Below, piece after piece: positions 45,870 through 55,636 of a stretch of DNA of 64,000 nt. The notes beneath the pieces were generated by a model. That model had not been told where the DNA came from. It saw only the letters and a program-made list of their open reading frames with translations, and made no database searches. The position numbers and the translations under genes were made by a program. The stretch comes from Marinobacter sp. S6332. Its GTDB lineage: Bacteria; Pseudomonadota; Gammaproteobacteria; Pseudomonadales; Oleiphilaceae. The stretch's first letter is position 1. Each line of letters begins with the position of its first letter. The stretch spans positions 355,328 to 419,327 of the forward strand of contig NZ_JALKAP010000004.1 in the NCBI RefSeq assembly GCF_023016045.1, given 5' to 3'.

Positions 45870-48800
45870 ATGTCCACCGACATCTCTCAACCCGATGTAC
45901 CGCAAACCGATACACCCCAGCTCGACAATTACAAACTCGAGGATCGTTATCTGAGAAGTTCCGGGCGGGTATTTCTCACCGGCACCCAGGCACTTGTTCG
46001 AATCCCGTTGATGCAGGCTGCACTAGACCGGAAGCTCGGGCTTAATACCGCCGGTATGGTGAGTGGTTACCGGGGCTCACCACTGGGCGCTTACGATCAG
46101 GCTTTGTGGCAGGCCAAGACTCTGCTTGATGAAAACCGCATCGATTTCGTACCTGCGATTAACGAAGACCTCGCAGCAACCATCATGCTGGGCACCCAGC
46201 AGGTAGAAACCGATGATGATCGTCAGGTGGATGGCGTGTTTGGGATCTGGTACGGCAAAGGTCCGGGCGTCGATCGTGCTGGCGATGCGCTGAAGCACGG
46301 CACTACCTATGGTAGCTCCCCACATGGTGGTGTGTTGGTGGTGGCTGGGGATGACCACGGCTGCGTGTCGTCGTCCATGCCGCACCAGTCGGATGTGGCG
46401 TTCATGAGCTTTTTCATGCCCACGATCAACCCGGCCAACATTGCTGAGTATCTGGAGTTCGGCCTATGGGGCATAGCGCTGTCGCGTTATAGCGGCTGTT
46501 GGACGGGATTCAAGGCGGTTTCGGAAACGGTTGAAAGTGCTGCCTCGGTAGAGTTACCGCCGCTGCCCGAGTTTGAAACCCCTGACGACTTCACGCCACC
46601 TGAATCCGGCTTGCATTATCGCTGGCCGGATTTGCCGGGTCCGCAGCTCGAAACCCGTATTGAACACAAATTGGCAGCCGTGCAGGCGTTTGCACGAGCC
46701 AACCCTATTGACCGTTGCCTGTTCAATAATGCCGAGGCGCGCTTTGGCATTGTCACCACCGGCAAGGGTCATTTGGACCTGTTGGAAGCGCTTGATTTGC
46801 TGGGCATTGATGAACAGCGGGCCAGTGAGATGGGCCTGGACATCTACAAAGTGGGCTTGGTGTGGCCGATTGAGCGTCGCGGTATGCTTCAGTTTGTTCA
46901 CAACAAGGAAGAAGTGCTGGTTATCGAGGAAAAGCGCGGCATTATCGAGAGCCAAATCAAAGAGGCGATGTCGGAGCCGGATCGCCCAGGTGAGGTTCTG
47001 ATTACCGGTAAGCAGGATGAATTGGGGCGGCCGCTAATTCCCTATGTTGGTGAACTGAGCCCCAAACTGATAGCGGGTTTTCTGGCTGCTCGCCTTGGCC
47101 GTTTCTTCGGTGAGGATTACAACGAGCGCCTGATGGCCATCAACAGCATGAGTAATGCGCAGGACCCGGGTGGCGTAAAGCGCCTACCGTATTTCTGCTC
47201 CGGCTGCCCTCACAACACCTCCACCAAAGTACCCGAGGGCAGTAAAGCGCTGGCCGGGATCGGTTGTCATTTCATGGCCTCCTGGATGGGCCGTAATACC
47301 GAATCCTTGATTCAGATGGGCGGTGAAGGCGTCAACTGGATTGGCAAGAGCCGGTACACCGGCAACCCGCATATATTCCAGAATCTAGGCGAGGGCACTT
47401 ATTTCCATTCCGGCTCCATGGCGATTCGTCAGGCCGTTGCGGCCGGTATCAATATTACCTACAAGATTCTGTTCAACGACGCAGTAGCCATGACCGGCGG
47501 TCAGCCTGTGGACGGCCAGATTACTGTACCGATGATTGCCCAGCAAGTTGCAGCCGAGGGCGTGCGCCGGGTTGTGGTGCTCAGTGATGAGCCGGAAAAG
47601 TATGACGACTACAAAAAACTCTTCCCGGAGGACGTTACTTTTCACGATCGTACTGAGCTTGACAAGGTTCAGCGAGAATTACGCGATATCCCCGGCTGCA
47701 CGGTGCTGATTTATGACCAGACCTGTGCGGCGGAGAAGCGCCGTCGCCGTAAGCGCAATACGTATCCGGATCCCGCCAAGCGGGCGTTTATTAACCACCA
47801 CGTATGTGAAGGTTGTGGTGATTGTTCTGTTCAGTCGAATTGCCTCTCTGTGGTGCCACGCCAAACCGAGCTGGGCCGCAAGCGCAAAATTGACCAGTCT
47901 TCCTGCAACAAGGATTTCTCCTGCGTTAACGGCTTCTGCCCGAGCTTTGTGACTATTGAAGGTGGGCAGCTGCGCAAATCCCGCGGCATGGACACAGGCT
48001 CTGTGCTCACAGGCAAACTGGCCGATCTTCCAGACCCAGCCTTGCCTGAACTGGCTGGTTCATACGATGTATTGGTGGGTGGCGTTGGTGGCACTGGCGT
48101 TGTAACAGTGGGCCAACTTATTACCATGGCCGCGCACCTTGAGGCCAAGGGTACGTCGGTACTGGATTTCACCGGTTTTGCCCAGAAGGGTGGCACTGTG
48201 CTCAGTTTCGTTCGCATGGCACCGTCTCCGGATAAACTGCATCAGGTTCGTATCAGTAATGGCCAAGCCGATGCGGTGATCGCCTGTGATCTGGTGGTTG
48301 CCTCTTCACAGAAAGCGCTGGGCGTTCTGCGGCCGAATCATACCCGTGTTGTCGCCAATGAAGCCGAACTGCCTACCGGGGACTATGTGCTTTTCCGCGA
48401 TGCGGATATGCAGTCTGAAAAACGTCTTGATCTGATCTGCAACGCTGTTGGTGATGAAAACTTTGCACAGCTGGATGCTAACGGCATCGCCGAGAAACTG
48501 ATGGGTGATACGGTGTTTTCCAACGTGATGATGCTGGGCTTTGCTTGGCAGCGGGGCTTGTTACCGCTGTCGCAGGCTGCGCTGATGAAAGCCATTGAAC
48601 TCAATGGTGTTGCGGTTGAACGCAATAAGGAAGCCTTTGGTTGGGGACGTATAGCAGCCACAGACCTCAAGGTGATCACCGATCTGCTGGATACCGGCGA
48701 GGTCAAAGTAGAAGAAGTAAAAGCCGAGCCAAGTTTGGACGATTTGATCAATAGCCGTTACAAGCACCTAGTGAGCTATCAAAACCGCCGCTGGGCAAAC

Positions 48801-49421
48801 CGTTATACCCGGCTGGTACAGCAGGTGCGTGCGGCAGAGGAAAAACTCGGCGAGACCAACAACTTGCTGACTCGTGCCGTGGCGCAGCAGTTATACCGGT
48901 TTATGGCGTTTAAAGATGAGTACGAAGTGGCTCGTCTGTTCGCAGAAACCGATTTCATGAAAGAGGTGAACAACACCTTCGAGGGCGATTTCAAGGTTCA
49001 CTTCCATTTGGCGCCGCCCATTATGAACCGCGGGACCGACGCACAGGGTAGGCCAAAGAAGCGTCAGTTTGGCCCTTGGATGTTCCGCGTATTCAAAGTT
49101 CTAGCGAAGTTCCGGGTGCTGCGCGGCACGCCTATTGATCCGTTCAGCTATTCCGCCGACCGAAAGATGGATCGTGCCCAACTGAGAGATTATCAACAAC
49201 TGGTGGAGCGGATTGTCAGCGAGCTGGATACCAGCAACTACGATACCTTCTTGCAGTTGGCGGAACTTGGGGGGGAAGTGCGCGGCTATGGCCCGGTGCG
49301 GGAACAGGCAGCAGAGGCGGTTCAGGAGAAACAGACACAGCTGATGAAAGCGCTGGATACCGGCCGCCCGACACTGATTCGAACCAGTCAGATAGATAAC
49401 AAGGAGGCAGATCATGTTTGA
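45870..49421 (+). CDS. Fused indolepyruvate ferredoxin oxidoreductase
   Basis: An 1183-residue cytoplasmic 2-oxoacid:ferredoxin oxidoreductase that oxidatively decarboxylates aryl pyruvates to aryl-acetyl-CoA. It combines in one chain what IorA and IorB provide separately. The N-terminal pyrimidine-binding domain has GMVSGYRGSPLGAYD; the TPP region is around GEGVNWIGKSRYTG; ferredoxin-like cysteines occur in CEGCGDCSVQSNC and in the following Cys-rich segment; the gamma domain starts GGVGGTGVVTVGQL. AGGAGGGCGCC precedes ATG 45870. The last 8 bases overlap the aminotransferase gene, which should supply its substrate. Confidence 0.92.
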   Translation: MSTDISQPDVPQTDTPQLDNYKLEDRYLRSSGRVFLTGTQALVRIPLMQAALDRKLGLNTAGMVSGYRGSPLGAYDQALWQAKTLLDENRIDFVPAINEDLAATIMLGTQQVETDDDRQVDGVFGIWYGKGPGVDRAGDALKHGTTYGSSPHGGVLVVAGDDHGCVSSSMPHQSDVAFMSFFMPTINPANIAEYLEFGLWGIALSRYSGCWTGFKAVSETVESAASVELPPLPEFETPDDFTPPESGLHYRWPDLPGPQLETRIEHKLAAVQAFARANPIDRCLFNNAEARFGIVTTGKGHLDLLEALDLLGIDEQRASEMGLDIYKVGLVWPIERRGMLQFVHNKEEVLVIEEKRGIIESQIKEAMSEPDRPGEVLITGKQDELGRPLIPYVGELSPKLIAGFLAARLGRFFGEDYNERLMAINSMSNAQDPGGVKRLPYFCSGCPHNTSTKVPEGSKALAGIGCHFMASWMGRNTESLIQMGGEGVNWIGKSRYTGNPHIFQNLGEGTYFHSGSMAIRQAVAAGINITYKILFNDAVAMTGGQPVDGQITVPMIAQQVAAEGVRRVVVLSDEPEKYDDYKKLFPEDVTFHDRTELDKVQRELRDIPGCTVLIYDQTCAAEKRRRRKRNTYPDPAKRAFINHHVCEGCGDCSVQSNCLSVVPRQTELGRKRKIDQSSCNKDFSCVNGFCPSFVTIEGGQLRKSRGMDTGSVLTGKLADLPDPALPELAGSYDVLVGGVGGTGVVTVGQLITMAAHLEAKGTSVLDFTGFAQKGGTVLSFVRMAPSPDKLHQVRISNGQADAVIACDLVVASSQKALGVLRPNHTRVVANEAELPTGDYVLFRDADMQSEKRLDLICNAVGDENFAQLDANGIAEKLMGDTVFSNVMMLGFAWQRGLLPLSQAALMKAIELNGVAVERNKEAFGWGRIAATDLKVITDLLDTGEVKVEEVKAEPSLDDLINSRYKHLVSYQNRRWANRYTRLVQQVRAAEEKLGETNNLLTRAVAQQLYRFMAFKDEYEVARLFAETDFMKEVNNTFEGDFKVHFHLAPPIMNRGTDAQGRPKKRQFGPWMFRVFKVLAKFRVLRGTPIDPFSYSADRKMDRAQLRDYQQLVERIVSELDTSNYDTFLQLAELGGEVRGYGPVREQAAEAVQEKQTQLMKALDTGRPTLIRTSQIDNKEADHV

Positions 49422-50595
49422 GGCGCTCAAGCAGCTACCCGCGGACCCGATACTGCAGTTAATGCAGGCGTTCCGGGAAGATACCCGGCCCAACAAGGTC
49501 GATCTGGGCATCGGAGTCTACAAGGATGATGCAGGTAATACGCCTATTATGGCGTCGGTACATGAAGCCGAGCGGCGCCTGCTGGAAGGAGAAACGACCA
49601 AAAGTTACGTAGGACCGGCGGGCGCTGCAGGTTTCAACGAGTCTATGGCGCGCCTGATTCTGGGTGAAAGCAGCGATCTGATCCGTGATGGCCGTGTCTC
49701 GGTTATTCAGACGCCTGGCGGTTGTGGAGCATTGCGTATGGCAGCGGAGTTTTTCCGCTTGTGCCAGCCGGATACCAAAGTTTGGGTCAGCACACCCACT
49801 TGGGCAAACCACATACCTTTGCTGGGTGGTGCTGGCTTGGATATTTGCGAATATCCCTATCTAAACCGGCAGACATTAACGGTGGATTTTCAAGCCATGC
49901 TCGACACCCTTGAAGGTGCCGAAGCAGGGGATGTTGTGCTGCTTCATGGCTGCTGTCACAACCCTTCCGGTGCCGATCTCACGTTTGAGCAATGGCGAGC
50001 AGTAACCGAACTGATTCAGCGTAAAGGCCTTTTGCCTTTCGTGGATATGGCCTATCAAGGATTGGGCGAGGGCCTTGAAGAAGACGCAGCTGGCTTGCGT
50101 TATTTGGCGAGCCAAGTGCCGGAAATGGTTATAGCTGCCTCCTGTTCCAAGAACTTTGGTCTTTACCGGGAACGCACTGGCGCTCTGATGCTGATTTCGG
50201 CCACCGCAGCGATTAACCAGGCGGCAACCAGTCAGTTGCTGAGCGTTGTGCGCTCCCATTACTCGATGCCCCCGGCCCATGGTGCCGCCATTGTAGAAAC
50301 CATTCTGGGTGACGATGTTCTGCGCGCTAACTGGCAGGGCGAGTTGAATGCCATGTGTGAGCGCATTCTTGGCCTGCGGCATGCTTTTGCAGATGCCTTG
50401 GCGCCAGCAGGCGACTTCGGCTTTATTGCACGCCAGCGAGGTATGTTCTCGTTTCTGGGCATACCCCCGGAACAGGTTCGCCAGCTGCGGGAAGAGCATG
50501 GCATTTACATGCTTGAAAGCAGCCGAGTAAATGTGGCTGGCCTGAATGCGCGGGTATTGCCGCAAGTTGCCAGCGCGATACGCGGCCTTATCTAA
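49414..50595 (+). CDS. Aromatic amino acid aminotransferase (TyrB/AspC type)
   Basis: A 393-residue class I PLP aminotransferase converting tyrosine, phenylalanine or tryptophan to the 2-oxoacid. Family marks: VDLGIGVYKDDAGNTP near the N-terminus, GPAGAAGFNESMA, HGCCHNPSGADL, the PLP lysine in SCSKNFGLYRERTG, and the C-terminal SRVNVAGL. The gene overlaps the oxidoreductase gene by 8 bases, with AAGGAG before ATG 49414. With the oxidoreductase and the sodium symporter it forms an aromatic amino acid degradation unit. Confidence 0.92.
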   Translation: MFEALKQLPADPILQLMQAFREDTRPNKVDLGIGVYKDDAGNTPIMASVHEAERRLLEGETTKSYVGPAGAAGFNESMARLILGESSDLIRDGRVSVIQTPGGCGALRMAAEFFRLCQPDTKVWVSTPTWANHIPLLGGAGLDICEYPYLNRQTLTVDFQAMLDTLEGAEAGDVVLLHGCCHNPSGADLTFEQWRAVTELIQRKGLLPFVDMAYQGLGEGLEEDAAGLRYLASQVPEMVIAASCSKNFGLYRERTGALMLISATAAINQAATSQLLSVVRSHYSMPPAHGAAIVETILGDDVLRANWQGELNAMCERILGLRHAFADALAPAGDFGFIARQRGMFSFLGIPPEQVRQLREEHGIYMLESSRVNVAGLNARVLPQVASAIRGLI

Positions 50596-50626
50596 CCATC
50601 ACTTATTCCTTTAATAGCAAGGTACC

Positions 50627-50650
50627 AGAGCCTCTCTCGCAGAGGCTTTG
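50627..50650 (+). terminator. Hairpin between the aminotransferase and symporter genes
   Basis: AGCCTCT-CTCGC-AGAGGCT forms a 7-bp stem with a 5-base loop followed by TTTG, 30 bases after the aminotransferase stop. A partial terminator here would lower symporter expression relative to the enzymes, or the symporter has its own promoter. The T-run is short. Confidence 0.45.
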
Positions 50651-50691
50651 CGTTATTACGATTCGACAACAACAACTATTCGGAGAGCGCA

Positions 50692-52074
50692 ATGAACGAG
50701 ACGGTTCACCCCCACCAACAGGCTAATAACCTCTGGACCTCAAAAATGGCCTTTATTCTGGCCGCAGCAGGCTCCGCCGTCGGGCTTGGCAATATTTGGA
50801 AGTTTCCTTACATCACCGGTGAAAATGGTGGTGGTGCTTTTGTTTTGGTTTACCTCGCATGCATTTTCCTGATTGGCGTGCCGGTTCTTATTGCAGAAAT
50901 TATGCTTGGCCGCCGCGGCGGGCAAAGCCCAATCGCAACCATGCGCACCCTTACAAAAGCCGAGGGTACGTCCAAAGGTTGGCGCATCATCGGATGGAAT
51001 GGCGTGGTGGCGTCTTTTTTGGTGCTTTCTTTTTATGCCGTGATCGGCGGCTGGGCGCTGGTTTATATTGGTAAGGCGGCCATCGGGATGTTCGTTGGCG
51101 CGGACGCAGAAGCCATAGGTGGGCAGTTCAACAATCTGCTGTCCAATCCTTGGGAGCTGTTGCTATGGCACACGGTCTTTATGGCCATTGTTGTGTTTAT
51201 AGTGGGGCGCGGTATTCGTTCAGGCTTGGAAAAAGCCGTCAACATGCTGATGCCACTGCTGTTTTTACTCCTGATTGTGATGGTTTTCTATGCCATGGGC
51301 AGCGGCAGTTTCGGTCGCGCTGTCAGATTCATGTTCTCGCCGGACTTCAGTCGTCTAACTACCGAGGGCGTTTTGGTTGCCCTTGGCCATGCGGCGTTTA
51401 CGCTAAGTATTGGTATCGGTGTTTTGATGGCATACGGCTCTTATCTGCCCAAAAACATCAATATTGCCAAAACTGCCATGACCATCGCGGTTCTGGATAC
51501 CAGTGTGGCTTTGCTTGCGGGGCTTGCCATCTTCCCGCTGGTGTTTGCCAATGGCCTTGAGGCGGGCGCCGGGCCGGGACTGATTTTTGTGACCTTGCCA
51601 CTAGCCTTTGGTCAGATGGGCGGCGGCATTGTATTCGGTACTATCTTTTTTGCATTGCTGTTGGTGGCGGCCATTACTTCGGCTATTTCCATGCTGGAGC
51701 CGGTTGTTGAATGGCTTGAAGAGCACAAGGGGGTAACCAGAGTAAAAAGTGCAGTGGCTGGCGGTTTTGCTGTCTGGTTTATCGGCATAGGCACAGTGCT
51801 GTCGTTTAATCTGTGGGGCGATGTGCATCCTCTGGGCTTTATCGGCTTCTTTGAAGGCAAAACCGTATTCGATCTGCTCGACTTTCTGGTCTCTAACCTC
51901 ATGATGCCGTTAGGCGGTTTGGCCATTGCGCTGTTTGCAGGCTGGATTATCCGGCGTGAGGGGCTTGCAGAAGATATCGGCCTGGAAGGCGGTGCGTTCA
52001 AAGCCTTCATGGTGGTACTGAAGTTTGTAACCCCGGCAGGTATCGCGATCGTGTTCCTCTATAACCTGATTTGA
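50692..52074 (+). CDS. Neurotransmitter:sodium symporter (NSS) family transporter
   Basis: A 460-residue inner-membrane Na+-coupled amino acid importer with about 11-12 helices. The NSS hallmark in helix 1 is clear: AAAGSAVGLGNIWKFPYITG, including the Na+ and substrate-binding GSAVGLGN, and GGAFVLVYL follows. Helix 6 shows the FTLSIGIGVLMAYGSYL stretch. Context with the aminotransferase and indolepyruvate oxidoreductase suggests uptake of tryptophan or tyrosine, as in TnaT/TyT1-type members. GGAGAG precedes ATG 50692. The sodium gradient made by Na+-NQR would drive it. Confidence 0.92.
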   Translation: MNETVHPHQQANNLWTSKMAFILAAAGSAVGLGNIWKFPYITGENGGGAFVLVYLACIFLIGVPVLIAEIMLGRRGGQSPIATMRTLTKAEGTSKGWRIIGWNGVVASFLVLSFYAVIGGWALVYIGKAAIGMFVGADAEAIGGQFNNLLSNPWELLLWHTVFMAIVVFIVGRGIRSGLEKAVNMLMPLLFLLLIVMVFYAMGSGSFGRAVRFMFSPDFSRLTTEGVLVALGHAAFTLSIGIGVLMAYGSYLPKNINIAKTAMTIAVLDTSVALLAGLAIFPLVFANGLEAGAGPGLIFVTLPLAFGQMGGGIVFGTIFFALLLVAAITSAISMLEPVVEWLEEHKGVTRVKSAVAGGFAVWFIGIGTVLSFNLWGDVHPLGFIGFFEGKTVFDLLDFLVSNLMMPLGGLAIALFAGWIIRREGLAEDIGLEGGAFKAFMVVLKFVTPAGIAIVFLYNLI

Positions 52075-52190
52075 GGGAGCCAGACGGGACACTAGTCATC
52101 CATGCATTTACTGTAACTGTTCCGGTCATAGCAACCAATGTACGGTAGGGGTCTCCCATAAACCGGTATCGGGTCAGGAGATAGCCCGTA

Positions 52191-54905
52191 ATGCGCATTG
52201 CTTGGAAACCACTTGGCTGGGGCCTGTTTGCAGTCGTTGCACTTGCCGTGCTGGTTGGCATTCTGACAGCTCGCCATTTATGGAGCCAGATGCTGGAGCA
52301 GAACGGCATTGAAACTCTGGAATGGCAAGGGCTGGATTTATCCTTCAGTGGTGTATCTGTGCGCGAACTGAAGTTGAACCAGTCCCTGCCGGCAAGAGAT
52401 CTGGTCTTACACAGTCAGAACTTGTCACTGGGCTGGCGCTGGCCGGAATGGGGGAGCGGGTGGCAGCCCCAGCTCACCAGACTAACAGCCAGTTATTTGG
52501 AGCTAGATCTCGACGCTAAACCAGTGGAGCAGACGGAACCGCAACCGTCGAGCCAGTGGCAAGCAGAGCTGCTGGCATGGCTGCCTGCGGAAGTTGGTGT
52601 TCAAAAATTTGAAGTGACATTGCCCTGCGAGACAGGCCACTGTTCACTGGAAGGCGGCTTAACCATAACCAGTTCGCGATCGATTCCTGCTTCGGACGCT
52701 GGCCCAGATATCCCCTCGCTCGTGGCAGCAAGCGGACGGCTCCCGGTAAAAGCCAATGTGCAGCTTGACCATAAAGGTCATCAGTTGGGCGTGTCCGCAA
52801 TTCTTGATAGCTCCGGGCGCGATAATCTGAATGTCTCCGCAGAGGTATCCATTGATGGCAAAGAGTATCTGACGGCTTTTTCAGACTACACTGCCCGGAA
52901 TACTAAGGGTTTGGCATCCTGGAGCGGCTCTGTTGAAGTGCCAGACTTACCGCAAACCGACTGGTTGCTGGCTTGGCTGCACACCTGGCAAAACATACCT
53001 ATAGAACAGTGGCCGGATCAGCCGGATACCGGCTCACTAGCAGCCAGCTGGAATTTGTTAGGCCCCGGAGATACCAGTTTTTTGTCCGGCGCAACAGGGA
53101 GCGTGAAAGTACATGCGTTGTTGCCACAACCCTGGCCGGCACCGGGGGTTGGAAGTATTAGCGGCAATGCTGAAATTGCGATGAAGCTAAACGAGGGCGA
53201 CTGGCAGCCGGAAACCATGCAGGCCGATCTGGAATTGAGACACCCGGCCTCTTGGATCAAAAAGATACCGGAACTGATGCGTCCGGAATACCTCAAGTTG
53301 TCCGTTAGGCCTGCACAAGCTATCGCCGCTCGCCCCTCCTTGCCTCCTGCAGCCCAAATCGATCCGGAACAGCCCCTGCTGCCGTTAAAACTGGAGTTGA
53401 CCAGCCGAGGCGGTGCAAACATCGCTATCCGCTCACATTTGGCCGTGTCCACAAGCTCTCCTTGGGGGGCGCAGCTTGGGGATACTCAGCTCACTGCGGC
53501 GCTACCCCAGCTGGAGGTGGCTGGCTGGCGGATGACCAAGCCCACGGCGAAAGCTTCTTTCACCGGTTGGCTTGATACCAGTGCTGCGAGGCTAAAGTTC
53601 ACTGAGCCTACAGTGTTGGAAGCTGAGAAACTTGAGCCGGTATCCGACACTGCACCTGCGGATAGCATGTTGCTTAAGGCGCTGCGCTTGAGTTTCTCCG
53701 GAGCGACCCTGAGTGCAGGGTACCGTCAGGAGCAAGGAAGGCTAGATCAACTTTCGTTAGCAGGGCCGGTTGGCGTCACGTTAAAACAGATTCGGCACAC
53801 TCAGCTACTGCCGCAGTCCTGGCTGTTCAACGGACATGTAAATGCCAACCTAGACCGTGCAGACGTTAAAGGGATCCTAAAAGCCAAAGCCGGTACATCC
53901 ATGAATCTCGACGTGGCTTTTCCCTACCGAGGCTCATTAGTGCTTGAGGCCAAGACGCGAGTGAGCGGGGAAAGTGGGGCAGAGGCGCTGTCTCGTATAT
54001 TTACTGCGTGGCCACCATTACTTATGATCTCTGGCGGTAATGTCAGTGCCAATGCGACCCTTAAAAAACCACAAAATGGCACAGTGCAGTTGGCCGGGAA
54101 GCTGGCATTTGCCGATTGGAGTGGCACTTATGACCGCACCGCCTGGAGTAGGATGAATGGGTCTGCGAAATTCTCCCTTGAAAGTGAGCGCATTAAATTA
54201 GATGTGCCTGAGCTGACTATTGAAGAGATTAACCCGGGGCTGCCGGTTGGGCCGTTGCGTTTTGTGGGTGACTACGAGGCTTCTATTGCGCAATTGGCAT
54301 CTGGAGAGTTGGCTCTGGAAACTGCCCATCTAGGTGCGCTGGGTGGCGATGTAAACATTCAACCCGGAAACTGGGATCTGGCGCAAGCGCCGGTGACAAT
54401 TCCCGTTGAGCTTAACAAGCTTAGTCTGGCTCGGCTTTTACAGTTATACCCAGCAGAAGGTCTGGCGGGCACAGGCATTCTCAGTGGAACTGTGCCCGTT
54501 CTCTTTGATCCGGCTATCGGAATAAAGATAGAGCAAGGCCGTATTGATGCGGTCAAACCGGGCGGGCGCCTGCAGGTAACAGCAGAGCGGCTCAAAGCGC
54601 TTGCCAGCCAGAGCGAATCTATGACGCTGGTTGCGCAAGCGCTAAAGGACTTCCGCTACTCCGTGCTCGATAGCGGTATTGACTATGATGAAGACGGCAC
54701 CCTAATGCTGAAACTCCACCTTGAAGGCAACAGCCCGGAGGTTGGAAAAGGGCAACCTGTGGTGCTGAATATTAATTTGGAGGAGAACATTCCAGCGTTG
54801 CTGACCAGTTTGCAGCTAAGCGGCAGAGTTAGTGATGCTGTCGCGGAAAGGGTCAAAAAATTATTGAAGAACCGCGAACGTGATTCCGGCGACCTGTTAG
54901 AGTAA
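52191..54905 (+). CDS. ydbH: YdbH-family (AsmA-like) envelope protein
   Basis: A 904-residue protein with a single N-terminal membrane anchor (about 8-27) and a very long beta-rich periplasmic part, ending in the YdbH/DUF4401-like C-terminal dicarboxylate-type domain (about 650-890). YdbH is one of three AsmA-like proteins of E. coli (with TamB and YhdP) that move phospholipids between inner and outer membranes. The downstream ynbE and ydbL genes, in the same order as in E. coli, confirm the assignment. CAGGAG lies 8 bases before ATG 52191. The 116 bases upstream show no clear promoter. Confidence 0.88.
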   Translation: MRIAWKPLGWGLFAVVALAVLVGILTARHLWSQMLEQNGIETLEWQGLDLSFSGVSVRELKLNQSLPARDLVLHSQNLSLGWRWPEWGSGWQPQLTRLTASYLELDLDAKPVEQTEPQPSSQWQAELLAWLPAEVGVQKFEVTLPCETGHCSLEGGLTITSSRSIPASDAGPDIPSLVAASGRLPVKANVQLDHKGHQLGVSAILDSSGRDNLNVSAEVSIDGKEYLTAFSDYTARNTKGLASWSGSVEVPDLPQTDWLLAWLHTWQNIPIEQWPDQPDTGSLAASWNLLGPGDTSFLSGATGSVKVHALLPQPWPAPGVGSISGNAEIAMKLNEGDWQPETMQADLELRHPASWIKKIPELMRPEYLKLSVRPAQAIAARPSLPPAAQIDPEQPLLPLKLELTSRGGANIAIRSHLAVSTSSPWGAQLGDTQLTAALPQLEVAGWRMTKPTAKASFTGWLDTSAARLKFTEPTVLEAEKLEPVSDTAPADSMLLKALRLSFSGATLSAGYRQEQGRLDQLSLAGPVGVTLKQIRHTQLLPQSWLFNGHVNANLDRADVKGILKAKAGTSMNLDVAFPYRGSLVLEAKTRVSGESGAEALSRIFTAWPPLLMISGGNVSANATLKKPQNGTVQLAGKLAFADWSGTYDRTAWSRMNGSAKFSLESERIKLDVPELTIEEINPGLPVGPLRFVGDYEASIAQLASGELALETAHLGALGGDVNIQPGNWDLAQAPVTIPVELNKLSLARLLQLYPAEGLAGTGILSGTVPVLFDPAIGIKIEQGRIDAVKPGGRLQVTAERLKALASQSESMTLVAQALKDFRYSVLDSGIDYDEDGTLMLKLHLEGNSPEVGKGQPVVLNINLEENIPALLTSLQLSGRVSDAVAERVKKLLKNRERDSGDLLE

Positions 54906-54929
54906 AGGATAACAAAGGAGTACATCGAT

Positions 54930-55145
54930 ATGACGCAATTTGGTTCGAGGTTTCCCCGGCGCTTGTCCGCTCTATGTGCGGGCCTAGCTATGGGTGGTTT
55001 AGTCGTTGCGTGCACCCCGACCGTTCAGGTCGCTGCGCCTAAAGAGCCGATTACAGTAAACCTTAACGTGAAAATTCAGCACGAAATTTACGTGAAGGTC
55101 GATAAAGATGTAGAAGACCTGTTCAGCGAGAAGGGCTTGTTCTGA
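54930..55145 (+). CDS. ynbE: YnbE-family outer-membrane lipoprotein
   Basis: A 71-residue lipoprotein: basic N-terminus, hydrophobic stretch and lipobox VVAC, then the conserved YnbE tail (KEPITVNLNVKIQHEI). In E. coli YnbE interacts with YdbH at the outer membrane to complete the lipid bridge. AAAGGAG is 10 bases before the ATG. It lies 24 bases after ydbH and 43 bases before ydbL. Confidence 0.9.
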   Translation: MTQFGSRFPRRLSALCAGLAMGGLVVACTPTVQVAAPKEPITVNLNVKIQHEIYVKVDKDVEDLFSEKGLF

Positions 55146-55188
55146 TTGCCTTGGTATGTTGTTCAAACGATTTTTTAAGGAGTTAACC

Positions 55189-55533
55189 ATGACATTAGTT
55201 GCCCGATTCAGCGCCCTGCTATTAGCGTTCAGCCTAGCCCTGCCTGCGATGGCTATGAGTTTGGATGAAGCAAAAAATGCCCTTGAGTCTGCAAAAAGCC
55301 AAGGTCTTGTAGGTGAGACACCATCAGGCTACCTCGCGGCTGTAGGTTCCGATCAAAAATCAAAGGACATTGCGAGTGCAATTAACGATGCACGGCGTGA
55401 AGCTTATAAAAAGATTGCCGAAAAGCATGGCATTGCCGTCACAAAGGTCGAAACCGTAGCAGGCCAGAAAGCGGTCGAGAAAACACCTTCCGGCCAGTAC
55501 ATTCAGGTTGATGGTCACTGGATAAAGAAGTAA
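55189..55533 (+). CDS. ydbL: YdbL-family periplasmic protein (DUF1318)
   Basis: A 114-residue exported protein. The signal peptide ends near ALPAMA (about residue 20). The mature part is the DUF1318 domain, with AKSQGLVGETPSGYLAAV, then NDARREAYKKIAEKHG, and a C-terminal repeat of the first motif (EKTPSGQYIQVDGHW). In E. coli YdbL is a periplasmic partner modulating YdbH-YnbE. AAGGAG 6 bases before ATG 55189 fixes the start over a longer frame. Confidence 0.9.
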   Translation: MTLVARFSALLLAFSLALPAMAMSLDEAKNALESAKSQGLVGETPSGYLAAVGSDQKSKDIASAINDARREAYKKIAEKHGIAVTKVETVAGQKAVEKTPSGQYIQVDGHWIKK

Positions 55534-55636
55534 AGGCTCCATAGCCTTTTAGATACGTTATAACCAATTGTTCTTAATGTTGTGTGGCCATTTGCCGTTA
55601 CCCGTTACATATAGAACCTTGCAGGAGGTAAAGGCT